A stretch of 64,000 nt of DNA from Streptomyces antnestii (GCF_004005495.1 NZ_RZYA01000005.1:1-64000), one strand, 5' to 3'. Positions 42,535 through 54,944 are shown, numbered from the stretch's first letter. A program made the numbers and translations. The notes: generated by a model not told the origin, from the letters alone.

Positions 42535-42920
42535 TGCTCCCTGCGGGGGCCGGGCGGCAGCGCGGCCGGGACGTTGCTCCCGGTGCTGTGCTGCCGCCCG
42601 TTCGCGTGCCAGGCGCCGGGCGGCGGTGAGCTGTGGACGTACTGCGGTTCGTGGTGCGACGCGCCGGGCCGGCCGCCGCTGAGGTGCATCCCGTACGGGC
42701 CCACGCCGAACGAGGCGAACGCGATGTTCTCCTCGCCGCTGCGGTCACCCGGCAGGGCCCGGAAGGACCTGCGGTACTCCGAGTACAGGGCGTCGTAGAT
42801 CGGCGTGGCCGAGCGGCCACCCGCTGATTCGTGCGTCCCGCGCATGGCGGGGATCGGGTTCGGGTACTGCGGGCGGCGAGTGGGGTCGTATGAGTGCACG
42901 TAGGTGCCAACGACCCGCAC
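42531..42920 (-). CDS. Conserved hypothetical protein ending in the MITE terminus
   Basis: About 129 residues of unknown function. The clearly protein-like part is TYVHSYDPTRRPQYPNPIP, then MRGTHESAGGRSATPIYDALY and SFRALPGDRSGEENIAF, followed by a Gly/Pro/His-rich tail. No domain is recognised. The start is uncertain: GTGs at 42920 and 42899 are candidates, and the upstream neighbour's terminator at 43018-43051 limits how far it can extend. The TAG stop at 42531-42533 is the TAG of the terminal CTAG of the adjacent palindromic element. Confidence 0.55.
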   Translation of the reverse strand: MRVVGTYVHSYDPTRRPQYPNPIPAMRGTHESAGGRSATPIYDALYSEYRRSFRALPGDRSGEENIAFASFGVGPYGMHLSGGRPGASHHEPQYVHSSPPPGAWHANGRQHSTGSNVPAALPPGPRREH

Positions 42921-43017
42921 ACCCTCGCGGATGCGGCCGAAGCCGCGCTTTCGCAGGCCGAGGGGGGTATGGGCGGTGCACGGGAGGTCTTCGGGCACAC
43001 CGGCCGGCGCCCGGCAC

Positions 43018-43051
43018 GACTGTGGGCCGGGCGTGCGCCCGGCCCACAGTC
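43018..43051 (-). terminator. Hairpin terminator
   Basis: A perfect 15-bp stem (43018-43032 with 43037-43051) closes a GTGC loop, 22 bases past the stop of the gene at 43073-43870 in its direction of transcription. No T-run. Confidence 0.85.
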
Positions 43052-43072
43052 ACAGCACCTCGCCCGGCGCGG

Positions 43073-43870
43073 TCACGTACCTGCCAGCGGCATTGTCGCG
43101 CCGACGAGCAGACCGTTCGCCGCGGCCTTGTCGAGGGCGTCCCGGAGGAGGTCCTCGCGCGGCTGGCGGCCGATCGTGCCGGACGGGGCGGCGAGGACGA
43201 GCACGGAGTTCGTCTTGTTGGCGGCGGCGCGCCAGCCGTCGGTGACCTGCAGCGGCTGGTGGGCCTGCCACCAGGCCACCTGCCCCGCCCCGCCCGCACC
43301 GGGCTGAAGGACGGCGTGCAGCTGGCCTGCGGCGAGGAGCACGGACCAGCCGTGCAGCACCGGCGGCACTTCCGCGACCTGGGCGGTCGGCGTGAAGCCC
43401 TGCTCCACGAGGAGCGTCAGGAACTCGTCGAAGCCGCCCGTCGCGCCGGGACGGGCGATCGGCCCGGTGGGCTCGACCACGAGCGCGGGGTGCAGCTCGC
43501 CGGCGATCAGGACGAGCCCGCTGGTCACGCCGAGCACGGCCTGCTGCGGGGCGGCGGGCGCCGCGGGGGAGGGGGCGGCGGCCGGGGCGCCCCCGTCGCC
43601 GGTGATGGAACGCACGGCGCCCTGGAGCTGCTCCTCGGACACCTGGACGACCTGTGAGGGCAGGCAGGTGGAGTGGGCGAAGGCGAGGACGGCGGTCTCG
43701 TCGCCGATGAACAGGACGGTGCTGGTGCGCTCCTGTTCCGAGTCGCCCGGGGTACGGCAGGACGTGCAGTCGTACGTACCCGGGGCGTTCTCTCCGGCGA
43801 GCAGCCGGTCGGCTTCTGCGTCGCCGATCTCGGCGCGTACGTCGTCGCTGACGTCGAGCATGCGCGGCAC
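43073..43870 (-). CDS. Conserved hypothetical protein, Streptomyces type
   Basis: The 265-residue protein has an N-terminal region with a CTSC pair and a later lone Cys (HSTCLPSQV), an Ala/Pro linker around residue 95-110, and a C-terminal region with LVLIAGELHPALVVEP and WSVLLAAGQLHAVLQPG strands. No catalytic motif or known domain is recognised; two or three cysteines could bind a metal. GTG 43870 lies 5 bases after GAGGAG. It ends at a strong hairpin. Confidence 0.75.
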   Translation of the reverse strand: MPRMLDVSDDVRAEIGDAEADRLLAGENAPGTYDCTSCRTPGDSEQERTSTVLFIGDETAVLAFAHSTCLPSQVVQVSEEQLQGAVRSITGDGGAPAAAPSPAAPAAPQQAVLGVTSGLVLIAGELHPALVVEPTGPIARPGATGGFDEFLTLLVEQGFTPTAQVAEVPPVLHGWSVLLAAGQLHAVLQPGAGGAGQVAWWQAHQPLQVTDGWRAAANKTNSVLVLAAPSGTIGRQPREDLLRDALDKAAANGLLVGATMPLAGT

Positions 43871-45716
<1,846 letters not shown>

Positions 45717-45720
<4 letters not shown>

Positions 45721-48421
45721 GTCCGTGCCGCCGCGCCGCCGAGGACCTCGCCCGCCGGACCCGAGGAGACGATCCGCCCCGCCGCCATCACGTGCACCGT
45801 GTCGGCGAGCCCCGCGACCAGGTCCAGGTCGTGCTCGACGACGAGCAGCGCCGTGCCGTCCGCCGCGAGGGCCCGCAGGACCCGGGCGAGCGCGGCCACT
45901 TCGGCGGCGTCGAGCCCCGCCGCGGGTTCGTCGAGCAGGAGGACGCGGGGGGCGCCGGCGAGGGCGCGGCCCAGTTCGACCCGGCGCAGTGTTCCGGTGG
46001 GCAGGTCCGTGGTGGGCCCTGAGCCGCCGAGCCCGAGCAGGGCGAGGACGCGCGCGGTGGCGCTCGCGTCGCGGACCCGGCCCTGTTCGGCCCCGACGCG
46101 GACGTTGTCGCCGACCGTCAGCGAGGGGAAGACGGCCAGCTGCTGGAAGGTCATGGCCACACCGAGCCGGGCGCGGGCGTGCGCCGGCAGCCGCGTGATG
46201 TCCCGCCCCCCGAACACGACGCGCCCCGCACCGGGCCGCAGCGTCCCGGCCAGACAGTGGAACAGGGTGCTCTTGCCCGCCCCGTTGGGCCCCACGACGG
46301 CGGTCACGCTCCCGGGCTCCGCACGGAGACTGACATCACTCAGCGCGGCGTACCCGCCGTAGGTGACGGTGAGATGCCGGGCTTCCAGGACACCGGAGCC
46401 TTCTGCGGGTGCGGGTGCGGGGCCGGGTGCGGGTACGGGGCCGAGTGCGGGTACGGGGCCGGCCGCGGCCCCGGGTGCTCGCGTGCCGACAGCAGTGTCC
46501 GTACGCGGCGTCTTCGTAGGCGTCGTCTTCGTACGCGTCGTCTCCGTACGGAGCTCACTCGCCCCCGCCCCACCCCCCAACACCGCCCGAAGCGCCGCCC
46601 CCCGAGGCGTCAGCGTCACTCTTCTCGGGCGCCGCATCCGGGCGACGGCCGCCCGCAGGGCCTCGTAAGGGCCCGCCGGGAAACGGCCGACGAGGACCGC
46701 GAGTACGCCGATGAGGGCCGCGGCGACACCGCCCTTGGTGCCCGCGTCCAGGCCCACCAGGAGCGCCGCCCCGGCGAGCGCGCCGAGGGGACTGTCCGCG
46801 CCGAGCACGACGACCGCGGCGAACCACAACAGGCTCCGCACGGGGTCGAACGCGGACGCGTCGAAGGCCCGTACCCCCGTGGCGAGCAATCCGCCGCCGA
46901 GCGCGGCGAGTGCCGCACCGGTGACGAACGCGCCGAGTTTCATCGCGGGTACCGGCACCCCGGCGGCGGCCGCGCCCGCCTCGTCGTCCCGCAGCGCGGC
47001 CAGCGCACGTCCCGTACGCCCCCGGCGCAGCGCGGCGACGGCCAGCAGGGCGCCGGTGAGCAGCACGAGTTCGAGGGCGTAGAACGCATGGTCGCCCTCG
47101 AAGCCCGCCGGGCGGCCGATGGTGAGGCCGGACGTCGCGTACGGCTGGTCGAACACGAAGCGGCTGACGCCGACGCCCACCGCGAACGTGGCGAGCGCGA
47201 GAGCGAGCCCGTGCCGGCTGATCGCGGGCCGGCCCGTCAGGACGCCGAGGGGCGCGACCAGCAGGACGGCCACGACGAGCGCGGCGAGCAGGGGAAGCCG
47301 CGGCAGCACGGGGAAGCGCCCGGCGGCGAGCAGCGCCGTGAAGAGGGCGCCGAGTCCCGCGTACGCGGCCTGTCCCAGGGAGATCTGGCCGCCCCTGCCG
47401 GTGACCACGACGAGCGACAGCAGGATGACCCCGAGCGCGGGCACCTGCACCGCCGTATGGAGGTCGGAGCCCGCGAGACCGAGCGGGAGCAGGAAGAGGA
47501 CGACGGCCACCAGCCAGGCGCCCGGCGGCGCGGGCACCGGCGCGGTGACGGTGCGCGGCAGCCCGGTCCTGCCCCCGATGCCCGGCATGACGAGGGCCGC
47601 GACGAGGAGCGCCACCACGAACAGGTTGGCGCCCACGGCCTGGAGGAGGGGCGCGGTCCATCCCGAAGGGTGCAGGCGGGTCAGCTGGCTCTGGGCGACC
47701 CCGACGGCGAGCGCCACGGCGACGGCCACCGGCAGACTCCGCATCCGCGCGGCGACGGCCACGGCCACCACCTCCATCACGAGGAGGGGCAGACCGTACG
47801 GGTCGAGGCGCACGTACGGGGCGAGGAGTACACCCGTCAGGCCCGCGGTGAACGTGCCGAACGCCCAGCCCGCGGCGGCGACCCGGTCCGCGTCGATGCC
47901 GGTGAGGACGGCCAGGCGGCGGTCGTCGACGACAGCCCGCAGCTCGTCGCCGAGGCGGGTCCAGCGCGTCACCGCCCACACGGCGACGGCCAGCGCCGCG
48001 ACCGAGGCGAGCTGGCCCCACGGGTCGCCCGGCACGAGCGTCGGGGCATCCGCCCGGGCACCTGTACCCCACACCAGGGCCGCGCCGCCCACCAGCAGCA
48101 CGAACACGCCGATCGACGCCACAAGGGTGCGCGCCGGATCACCGCCGACGACCGCCGGCGGGCGGAAGACGAACCGCTCCAGGGCGAGTCCGATCCCCGG
48201 CGCGACAAGGCCGAGCGTCACCAGCGCCCCCAGCCACAGCGGCCACCCCCACACGGTCACGCACTGGCGCAGCAGATACGCGCACACCATGGCGACGGCG
48301 CCGTGCGCGAAGTTCAGGACCCCGGTCGCCCGGTAGGTGACGATCAGGCCGATGCCGTGAGAGCGGCGGCGGCGCCGACCGACAGGCCGGCCAGGGTGAG
48401 GTCGTAGGTCAGCGACGCCAC
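45717..48421 (-). CDS. LivH-LivM-LivG fused ABC transporter with apparent frameshift near its start
   Basis: One frame (857 residues from ATG 48290) joins a LivH-type permease, a LivM-type permease (GRGGQISLGQAAYAGLGA; RPAGFEGDHAFYALEL), a Pro/Ala/Thr linker, and a LivG ATPase (GPNGAGKST, LPTGTLRRVELGRAL as a degenerate signature, VLLLDEPAAGLD). Upstream, GTG 48421 encodes ASLTYDLTLAGLSVGAAAALT, the missing LivH N-terminus, but in another frame: at about 48357 an AC replaces an expected ACN codon, giving a TGA at codon 26. Restoring one base gives a ~901-residue protein. It is either a recent mutation or a sequence error. GTGA overlap with the LivF-like gene; starts 4 bp after the preceding stop. 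Confidence 0.82.
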
Positions 48422-48425
48422 GGGC

Positions 48426-48917
48426 TCACTCGGCCCGCTCGGCGCCGACGGCGGGCGGCGCGCAGACGGGACAGGGGCTCAGGTCACCGCGGGCCGCGGC
48501 CTCCAGGTCGGCGGGCACGGCCTCCGGCTTCCCCGCGACGAGCGGACAGTCCGCGCGGTGCCACAGCGTTCCGCCCGGGACCATGAGGAGCGTGCCGCTG
48601 GTCGCGAGCCGCTCGTGGGCGCTCTCGTCGCCGCGTTCCGCGGCGTCGTCGGGGGCGACGGACACCAGGAGCGCGTACAGCTCCTCCATCCGGGCGGCGG
48701 CCGACGCGCCCCTGCCGTACGTGAGCAGCACCGCGCCCGCGACGATCAGCGCGGCCCCGGGCACCGTGCACGACGCGAGATAGGGCAGCTGGCGCGCGGC
48801 GAAGCGCTCGCCCGACACCCCGTACCAGCCGATGACGCAGAGCACCGCCCCGGCCGCCAGGGCGGCGAGCCCCGCCCACAGCACGGGGTGCACGGTACGC
48901 GGGCGAGCGGTCCGCAT
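48426..48917 (-). CDS. Small membrane protein with C-terminal Cys motif
   Basis: The 163-residue protein has two membrane segments (VLWAGLAALAAGAVLCVIGWY and LASCTVPGAALIVAGAVLLTY, shown in part). A C-terminal soluble region ends with LWHRADCPLVAGK and LSPCPVCAPP, a His/Cys set that could bind a metal. No known family is named. GGAGG lies 6 bases before ATG 48917. It precedes the fused Liv gene by 4 bp, so it is its operon partner; the role in transport is unknown. Confidence 0.75.
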   Translation of the reverse strand: MRTARPRTVHPVLWAGLAALAAGAVLCVIGWYGVSGERFAARQLPYLASCTVPGAALIVAGAVLLTYGRGASAAARMEELYALLVSVAPDDAAERGDESAHERLATSGTLLMVPGGTLWHRADCPLVAGKPEAVPADLEAAARGDLSPCPVCAPPAVGAERAE

Positions 48918-49089
48918 CGGGGGCCTCCACGTCGTGCGGTCCTTGGCCGGTGTCCGGCGGATCACGGCCGGACACCCCCTGTTCCGACACCTTTCCACGG
49001 CATCGGACCGCTTGCACTGTGCCGCCCGGAAGCTGACCCTGAAAGCACCGGGCGCACCTTGCCCGGTCCGACACCCGGTGGTGAGCCAG

Positions 49090-49641
49090 ATGGTTCTCGG
49101 GAGCATTCGAAGGCGGGACGGCACCCGAAGGCGGGACGGCACCCGCAGGAAGGGCGCGGCTCTCGCGGCCGTCGCGGTCCTCTTCCTCGTACCCGCCGCC
49201 GCGGCCTGTGGCGGGGGCGGCGGGGGCGTTGGGAAGGCGACACCCACGCCCACGCCCACGCAGTCCAACGCCACGGCCCCCGCCGACCCCGCGGCGGCCA
49301 AGAAGGAGATCACGGAGCACTGGGTCGCCTTCTTCGACCCGTCCACCCCGGTCAAGGACAAACTGGCCCTGCTGGAGAACGGCTCGCGGCTGCGGCCGCT
49401 CCTGGAGGGCTTCAACGGCGACAAGCGGGGCCAGGGGGTGTCGGCGAAGGTCGACAAGATCGTGTTCACCTCGCCGACCGGCGCGGACGTCACCTACACG
49501 CTCAGCCTGAACGGTTCGGCCGTGCTGCCCGGTGCCGCCGGGACCTCGGTCGAGCAGGGCGGTACATGGAAGGTGTCCATGAAGACCCTCTGCGCCCTGG
49601 TGCAGCTGAACTCGAATGCGTCGCAGGTCCCGGGCTGCTGA
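49090..49641 (+). CDS. Secreted lipoprotein of unknown function
   Basis: The 183-residue lipoprotein has an N-terminal RRRDGTRRRDGTRR repeat, a hydrophobic stretch, and the lipobox VPAAAAC followed by Gly residues. A Pro/Thr spacer and a ~110-residue folded domain (ITEHWVAFFDPSTPVKDKLALLENG; VDKIVFTSPTGADVTYTLSLNG) follow, resembling a low-molecular-weight antigen-like fold. The start is ambiguous (GTG 49081 or ATG 49090, no clear ribosome site). It overlaps the following binding protein gene by 26 bp, suggesting co-expression. Confidence 0.8.
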   Translation: MVLGSIRRRDGTRRRDGTRRKGAALAAVAVLFLVPAAAACGGGGGGVGKATPTPTPTQSNATAPADPAAAKKEITEHWVAFFDPSTPVKDKLALLENGSRLRPLLEGFNGDKRGQGVSAKVDKIVFTSPTGADVTYTLSLNGSAVLPGAAGTSVEQGGTWKVSMKTLCALVQLNSNASQVPGC

Positions 49642-50908
49642 GGCCGTCGCCGCCGGGCTGCTGCTCGTGCTGAGCGCGGCCTGCGGCAGCCGGCTCCCGG
49701 AGCGCGACTTCGAGCAGGGCGGGCACAGCACGGGCGCACCGCGCGAGCCGGTCCGGGTCGGCGTCATCACGAGCGCCACGAGCCCGGTCGGCGGCGCCGC
49801 CTTCACCGGCCCCCGCGACGGCGCCCAGGCCTGGTTCCGCGACCTGGACGCGCACGGCGGCATCGGCGGCCGCCCCGTCGAGGTGCACACCTGCGACGAC
49901 GGCGGCAGCGGTGTGGGCAACAACGAGTGCGTCCGCAAGCTCGTCGACGAACAGAAGGTGGTCGCCCTCGTCGCGACGACGTCCCTGGAGTACGCGGGTG
50001 CGTCGCACGTGTCCCACGCGCGCGTGCCCGACATCGGCGGCCAGCCGGTCGGCGCCGCCTACGACACGTACCCGCACCTGTACGGGATCTACGGCAGCCT
50101 CGCGCCGCGCGACGGGACACCGGGCTGGGGCGGAAAGCTGTACGGCGGGACCGAGGTCTACCGCTTCTTCAAGCGGGAGAAGGGCGCCCGGACGGCCGCC
50201 GTGGTCTCGTACAACCAGTCGGCGTCGGCCGCGTACGCGAGCCTCGTGACCCGCGGCCTGCAGACCGAGGGCTACAAGGTGATCACGGAGCAGGTCGACT
50301 TCGCGCTGCCCAACTTCCGCGCCGTGGCCGCCGATCTGAAGGACCAGCACGTCGACCTGGTCTTCGACGCGATCGACAGCCACGGCAACGCGCAGCTGTG
50401 CAAGGCGATGGACGAGGTCGGCGCGCACGTCGTCGCGAAGGTCACCAACGTGCAGAACTGGACATCGACGGTGGCCGCCGACTACAAGGACGCGCCCCAC
50501 TGCCGCAACGCCCTGTGGGCCACCGGGTCGAGCCGCAACTACGAGGACGTGAACCACCCCGCCGTGCGCGCGTTCCGCGAGGCGACGAAGGGGCTGAAGA
50601 CGCATTCCCAGTGGCAGTTGGAGGGCTGGGCGGCCGCGAGGTGGTTCACCGACGCGGCGAAGTCCTGCGTGGCGCGGGGCGACGGCATCACGCGCGCGTG
50701 CGTGGACGGCTTCATGAACAGCGGCAGGCCGTACACCGCCGGCGGGCTGCTGCTGCCCGTCTCCTTCGAGCGGCTGCCGCAGCCCCCGAAGACGCGCAGG
50801 ACCTGTCTGTCGGTGGCGCGCTGGAGGGACGGCACGGGGTGGGTCACTCAAGCGGGTGACATGACCACGAACTGTTTTGTGCTCCCTCAGCTCTCCTACC
50901 TGCCTTGA
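49616..50908 (+). CDS. LivK-type substrate-binding lipoprotein
   Basis: The 430-residue periplasmic-binding-protein-like lipoprotein (type I fold) has a signal peptide ending in lipobox LSAAC. It then reads VRVGVITSATSPVGG and FTGPRDGAQAWFRDLDAHGGIGGRPVEV (split), the canonical branched-chain amino acid binding layout. It is the probable binding protein of the divergent LivHMG-LivF system, with the small membrane gene between. The ligand is not evident. The ATG overlaps the preceding gene; no own ribosome site. Confidence 0.87.
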   Translation: MRRRSRAAEAVAAGLLLVLSAACGSRLPERDFEQGGHSTGAPREPVRVGVITSATSPVGGAAFTGPRDGAQAWFRDLDAHGGIGGRPVEVHTCDDGGSGVGNNECVRKLVDEQKVVALVATTSLEYAGASHVSHARVPDIGGQPVGAAYDTYPHLYGIYGSLAPRDGTPGWGGKLYGGTEVYRFFKREKGARTAAVVSYNQSASAAYASLVTRGLQTEGYKVITEQVDFALPNFRAVAADLKDQHVDLVFDAIDSHGNAQLCKAMDEVGAHVVAKVTNVQNWTSTVAADYKDAPHCRNALWATGSSRNYEDVNHPAVRAFREATKGLKTHSQWQLEGWAAARWFTDAAKSCVARGDGITRACVDGFMNSGRPYTAGGLLLPVSFERLPQPPKTRRTCLSVARWRDGTGWVTQAGDMTTNCFVLPQLSYLP

Positions 50909-51071
50909 TGTCAGGAAACGTCAAAAGGTTCCAGGAATCGCCTCTCAATCACGTATCTGTTCTGGAACAAGATGATGATGACGCCCAACCTCTGCCCCCG
51001 CACCCCTGTCTAACCCTGCGGTAGGCGGACGAGCCGGACTGTCCGCGAGGAACAGTCGAATACGGGGACGC

Positions 51072-52328
51072 ATGCAGATTTCTTTCCTGATTCACAACGC
51101 GTACGGAATCGGGGGGACGATCCGGACGACGTACAACCTCGCGAACACGCTGGCCGAGCAGCACGACGTCGAGGTGGTCTCCGTCCTGCGCCACCGTGAC
51201 CAGCCGGTCTTCCGGCCCGACCCGAGGGTCCGGGTCCGGCACCTCGTCGACATCCGCAAGGGCGCCCCGGGGTACGAGGGCGACAGCCCCGAGTACCGGA
51301 CGCCGGCCACCGCGTTCCCGCGCTCCGAGGGCCGCTACGACCAGTACAACGCGCTCACCGACCGGCGGATCGCCGAGCACCTGGGCAGCGTCGACGCCGA
51401 CGTCGTCGTCGGAACCCGCCCCGGCCTCAATGTGCACCTGGCACGCCAGACGCGGCGCGGCCCGATCCGCGTCGGTCAGGAACACCTCACGCTCGACAGC
51501 CATACGCCCGCGCTGCGCCGTCAGCTGCGCGCGGTCTACCCGCGGCTCGACGCGCTCACCACGACCACGGAGGCCGACGCCCGGGCGTACCGCGCGAAGA
51601 TGCGGCTGCCCGGCGTGCGGATCGAGGCCGTGCCGAACCCCGTGCCCGCCCCTGGGCTCGAACCGGCGGACGGCTCGGGCAAGTGGGTCGTCGCGGCGGG
51701 CAGGCTCGCCCCGGTCAAGCGCTACGACCTGCTGGTCAGAGCCTTCGACCAGGTCCGTGCCGAGCGGCCCGACTGGCGGCTGCGGATCTACGGCAGCGGC
51801 AAGCAGAAGGACAAGCTCCGCGCCCTGATCGACGAACTCGGCCTCTACAACCACGTGTTCCTCATGGGCCCCGCCCATCCCATCGAGCCCGAGTGGGCGA
51901 AGGGCTCCATCGCCGCCGTCACCTCCAGCCTGGAGTCGTTCGGCATGACGATCGTCGAGGCGATGCGCTGCGGCCTTCCGGTGGTCGCCACGGACTGTCC
52001 GCACGGCCCCGGCGAAATCATCGACAACGGTGTCGACGGGCGCCTGGTGGAGGTGGGCAACGTCGAGGCGATCTCCGGCGGCCTCCTCGAACTGATCAAC
52101 AACGACGCGCTGCGGGCCCGGATGGCGAGCGCAGCGCTCAAGGACTCCGAGCGCTTCGACCCGGCACGCATCGCCGAGCGCTACGAATCACTGTTCGGCT
52201 CGCTGACGGCCCGCCACGGCGGGGGCCTCCTGCACCGGGCGCGCGGCGCGCTGCTCGGGGGCGCGTACGCCGTGCGGGACGCGGGACGTTCCGCCTTCAC
52301 GGGACAGAGAAAGGGGCGCACCGCATGA
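51072..52328 (+). CDS. GT4 family glycosyltransferase
   Basis: The 418-residue GT-B enzyme begins MQISFLIHNAYGIGGTIRTTYNLAN. The C-terminal half has WVVAAGRLAPVKRYDLLVRAF, LRIYGSGKQKDKLRALI and SSLESFGMTIVEAMRCGLPVVATD, the E-x7-E type motif of GT4 (stretches quoted in part). It transfers a sugar to a cell-envelope acceptor; the acceptor is unknown. The end overlaps the next gene as ATGA. A 163-bp AT-richer gap upstream must hold the promoter. Confidence 0.9.
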   Translation: MQISFLIHNAYGIGGTIRTTYNLANTLAEQHDVEVVSVLRHRDQPVFRPDPRVRVRHLVDIRKGAPGYEGDSPEYRTPATAFPRSEGRYDQYNALTDRRIAEHLGSVDADVVVGTRPGLNVHLARQTRRGPIRVGQEHLTLDSHTPALRRQLRAVYPRLDALTTTTEADARAYRAKMRLPGVRIEAVPNPVPAPGLEPADGSGKWVVAAGRLAPVKRYDLLVRAFDQVRAERPDWRLRIYGSGKQKDKLRALIDELGLYNHVFLMGPAHPIEPEWAKGSIAAVTSSLESFGMTIVEAMRCGLPVVATDCPHGPGEIIDNGVDGRLVEVGNVEAISGGLLELINNDALRARMASAALKDSERFDPARIAERYESLFGSLTARHGGGLLHRARGALLGGAYAVRDAGRSAFTGQRKGRTA

Positions 52329-53203
52329 CGCCGCTGGCAGCTTCGGCAGACTTCTCGGCCTCGTCAGAGCCGTCCGAGCCGTCCATGGGGGCAGAGCCGT
52401 CCATGGGGGAGGACGGGCTCTCGGCGCCCCGCGCCGACTGCATCGCGGACTCCGCGGGCGGCCTCACCTTCGACGTCACCGACCACGGCGGTCCCGACCC
52501 CGCCCACCTGGTCCTCACCCACCGCGACACCGGTGAGGACGTGCGGCTGCCGCTGACCCCGGCGGGCGACGGCAGTCTGCGGGCGGCGCTGCCCAGCAGC
52601 GTCCTGCTGCCCGAGGGCCGCTGGGACGCCTTCGCGCAGGTGGCCGGCGAGGAGCCGCGGCGCCTGACCCCCGGCCTCAACGACCTGCGGTCCCTCCTCG
52701 ACCGCGTGCCCAGCGGCTCCCGCGGCTTCGTCGCCGTCCGCATCCCGTACGCCACCAAGCACGGCAACCTCAGCGTGCGCAGCTGGCTGCGCGCCCCGCA
52801 CGCCGAGGCGGGCGAACTGCTCGTCTCCGACCGTGAGATGACCGTCAGCGGCCGGGTCTACGGCACCGCGATCACACCCAAGGCCCACGCGGAGATACGT
52901 TCCCGCTCGGACGCGGGCCCCGCCCTGCGCACCGAACTGACCGCGCACGGCGACGAGTTCACGTTCCGGGTCGCCTACGAGGAGCTGGACGCGGGACGCT
53001 GGGACCTGTGGGTGCGGCCGGAGGGGGAGGACGGGCTCGCGGTGCGGGTCGCCCGGCTCCTGGACGACATCGCCGACAAGAAGCCGATCTTCACCTATCC
53101 GACCGCGCGCCTGGACACCGGGCGGGGCCGGATCGCGGTGGAGCCGTACTACACGAGCGACAACGACCTGGCGGTCCTCGTGACGCCGGCGGCGGCCGGG
53201 TAG
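52325..53203 (+). CDS. Putative beta-sandwich protein coupled to the glycosyltransferase
   Basis: The 292-residue protein has no recognised domain. Two similar beta-rich stretches are visible: GLTFDVTDHGGPDPAHLVL with GRWDAFAQVAGEE, and GELLVSDREMTVSGRVYG with RWDLWVRPEGED (GRWDxxxxV units). This suggests internal duplication. The start overlaps the glycosyltransferase stop (ATGA), and AAAGGGG precedes it, so the pair acts together, perhaps binding or modifying the glycan. Confidence 0.7.
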   Translation: MTPLAASADFSASSEPSEPSMGAEPSMGEDGLSAPRADCIADSAGGLTFDVTDHGGPDPAHLVLTHRDTGEDVRLPLTPAGDGSLRAALPSSVLLPEGRWDAFAQVAGEEPRRLTPGLNDLRSLLDRVPSGSRGFVAVRIPYATKHGNLSVRSWLRAPHAEAGELLVSDREMTVSGRVYGTAITPKAHAEIRSRSDAGPALRTELTAHGDEFTFRVAYEELDAGRWDLWVRPEGEDGLAVRVARLLDDIADKKPIFTYPTARLDTGRGRIAVEPYYTSDNDLAVLVTPAAAG

Positions 53204-53225
53204 CCCGCGCGCGGGGCCGCCGGGC

Positions 53226-54944
53226 TCACTCCTGCGATCCGGGCAGCACGGGACCGTCCGTCCCGCGCACCGGAAGGGGACGGCTCAGCGGCTGGGACGA
53301 CGCGAACGCCGGATGGTGCAGGTCGAAGGCCGGGGACTCGGAGCGGATCCGGGGCAGCGTCACGAAGTTGTGCCGCGGCGCCGGGCACGCCGTCGCCCAC
53401 TCGAGCGAACGCCCGTAGCCCCACGGGTCGTCCATGCCGACCTTCTCGCCGTACCTGGCCGTCTTCCAGACGTTGTAGAGGAACGGCAGCGTGGAGATGC
53501 CGACCAGGAACGAGCCGATGGACGACACGGTGTTGAGCGCCGTGAAGCCGTCGGCCGCCAGATAGTCCGCGTACCGCCTCGGCATGCCCTCGGCGCCGAG
53601 CCAGTGCTGCACCAGGAACGTGGTGTGGAAGCCGACGAACAGCGTCCAGAAGTGCATCTTGCCCAGGCGTTCGTCGAGCATCTTCCCGGTGAACTTGGGC
53701 CACCAGAAGTAGAAGCCGCCGAACGTCGCGAAGGCGACCGTGCCGAACACCACGTAGTGGAAGTGCGCGACGACGAAGTACGAGTCCGTCACATGGAAGT
53801 CCAGCGGTGGCGCCGCGAGGATGACGCCCGTCAGACCGCCGAACAGGAACGTGACCAGGAAGCCGATGGACCACAGCATCGGCGTCTCGAAGGACAGGGA
53901 CCCGTTGATCATCGTCCCGATCCAGTTGAAGAACTTCACGCCCGTGGGCACCGCGATCAGGAACGTCAGGAACGAGAAGAACGGCAGCAGCACCCCGCCC
54001 GTCACGAACATGTGGTGCGCCCACACGACGACGGAGAGCCCGGTGATCGCCATCGTGGCGCCCACCAGCATCGTGTAGCCCCAGATCGGCTTGCGGCTGA
54101 AGACCGGGAGGATCTCGGAGACGATACCGAAGAACGGCAGCGCGATGATGTAGACCTCCGGGTGGCCGAAGAACCAGAAGAGGTGCTGCCACAGCAGCGC
54201 GCCCCCGAACTGGGCCTCGAAGACCACCGCCCCGAAGCGCCGGTCCGCCTCCAGGACGAGCAGCGCCGCGGCGAGCACCGGGAAGGCCATCAGCACGAGG
54301 ATCGACGTGAACAGCGTGTTCCACGTGAAGATCGGCATCCGGAACATCGTCATGCCGGGCGCGCGCATCCCGATGATCGTCGTCAGGAAGTTCACCGCGC
54401 CCAGGATCGTGCCGAAGCCCGCGAGCGCGAGACCCATGATCCACATGTCGGCGCCGACACCGGGCGACCGCGTCAGGCTGTTGAGCGGCGCGTACGCGAA
54501 CCAGCCGAAGTCCGCCGCCCCGCCCGGCACCATCAGCGAGCCGAGCACGATCAGGCCGCCGAACAGGAACAGCCAGTACGAGAACATGTTGAGCCGCGGG
54601 AACGCCACGTCGGGGGCGCCGATCTGCAGCGGCATGATCTCGTTGGCGAAGCCCGCGAACGTCGGCGTCGCGAAGAGCAGCAGCATGATCGTGCCGTGCA
54701 GCGTGAAGAGCTGGTTGTACTCCTCGTTGGTCAGCAGCTGGAGGCCCGGCCGGGCGAGCTCGGCGCGCATCAGCAGCGCCATGACGCCGCCGGCGAGGAA
54801 GAACAGGAACGAGGTGATGAGGTAGAGGTGGCCGATCCGTTTGTGGTCGGTCGTCGTCAGCCAGTCCACGACGACCGCGCCCGGCTTCCTCGCCCGCTTC
54901 GGCCGTACCCCCGGCGTCTCCGGCGCGACACCTGTCGTACCCAT
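53226..54944 (-). CDS. ctaD: Cytochrome c oxidase subunit I
   Basis: The 572-residue haem-copper oxidase catalytic subunit has twelve membrane segments. Ligands are visible: LFTLHGTIM (haem a His), [11 protein letters not shown] (Cu_B His and Tyr), VVWAHHMF (Cu_B His pair), and AHFHYVVFG (haem His). It reduces oxygen to water in the aa3 branch. It stands alone, without ctaC, ctaE or ctaF nearby, so it is likely a second copy or a dispersed subunit. ATG 54944 follows GAGGGGG. Confidence 0.95.
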   Translation of the reverse strand: MGTTGVAPETPGVRPKRARKPGAVVVDWLTTTDHKRIGHLYLITSFLFFLAGGVMALLMRAELARPGLQLLTNEEYNQLFTLHGTIMLLLFATPTFAGFANEIMPLQIGAPDVAFPRLNMFSYWLFLFGGLIVLGSLMVPGGAADFGWFAYAPLNSLTRSPGVGADMWIMGLALAGFGTILGAVNFLTTIIGMRAPGMTMFRMPIFTWNTLFTSILVLMAFPVLAAALLVLEADRRFGAVVFEAQFGGALLWQHLFWFFGHPEVYIIALPFFGIVSEILPVFSRKPIWGYTMLVGATMAITGLSVVVWAHHMFVTGGVLLPFFSFLTFLIAVPTGVKFFNWIGTMINGSLSFETPMLWSIGFLVTFLFGGLTGVILAAPPLDFHVTDSYFVVAHFHYVVFGTVAFATFGGFYFWWPKFTGKMLDERLGKMHFWTLFVGFHTTFLVQHWLGAEGMPRRYADYLAADGFTALNTVSSIGSFLVGISTLPFLYNVWKTARYGEKVGMDDPWGYGRSLEWATACPAPRHNFVTLPRIRSESPAFDLHHPAFASSQPLSRPLPVRGTDGPVLPGSQE

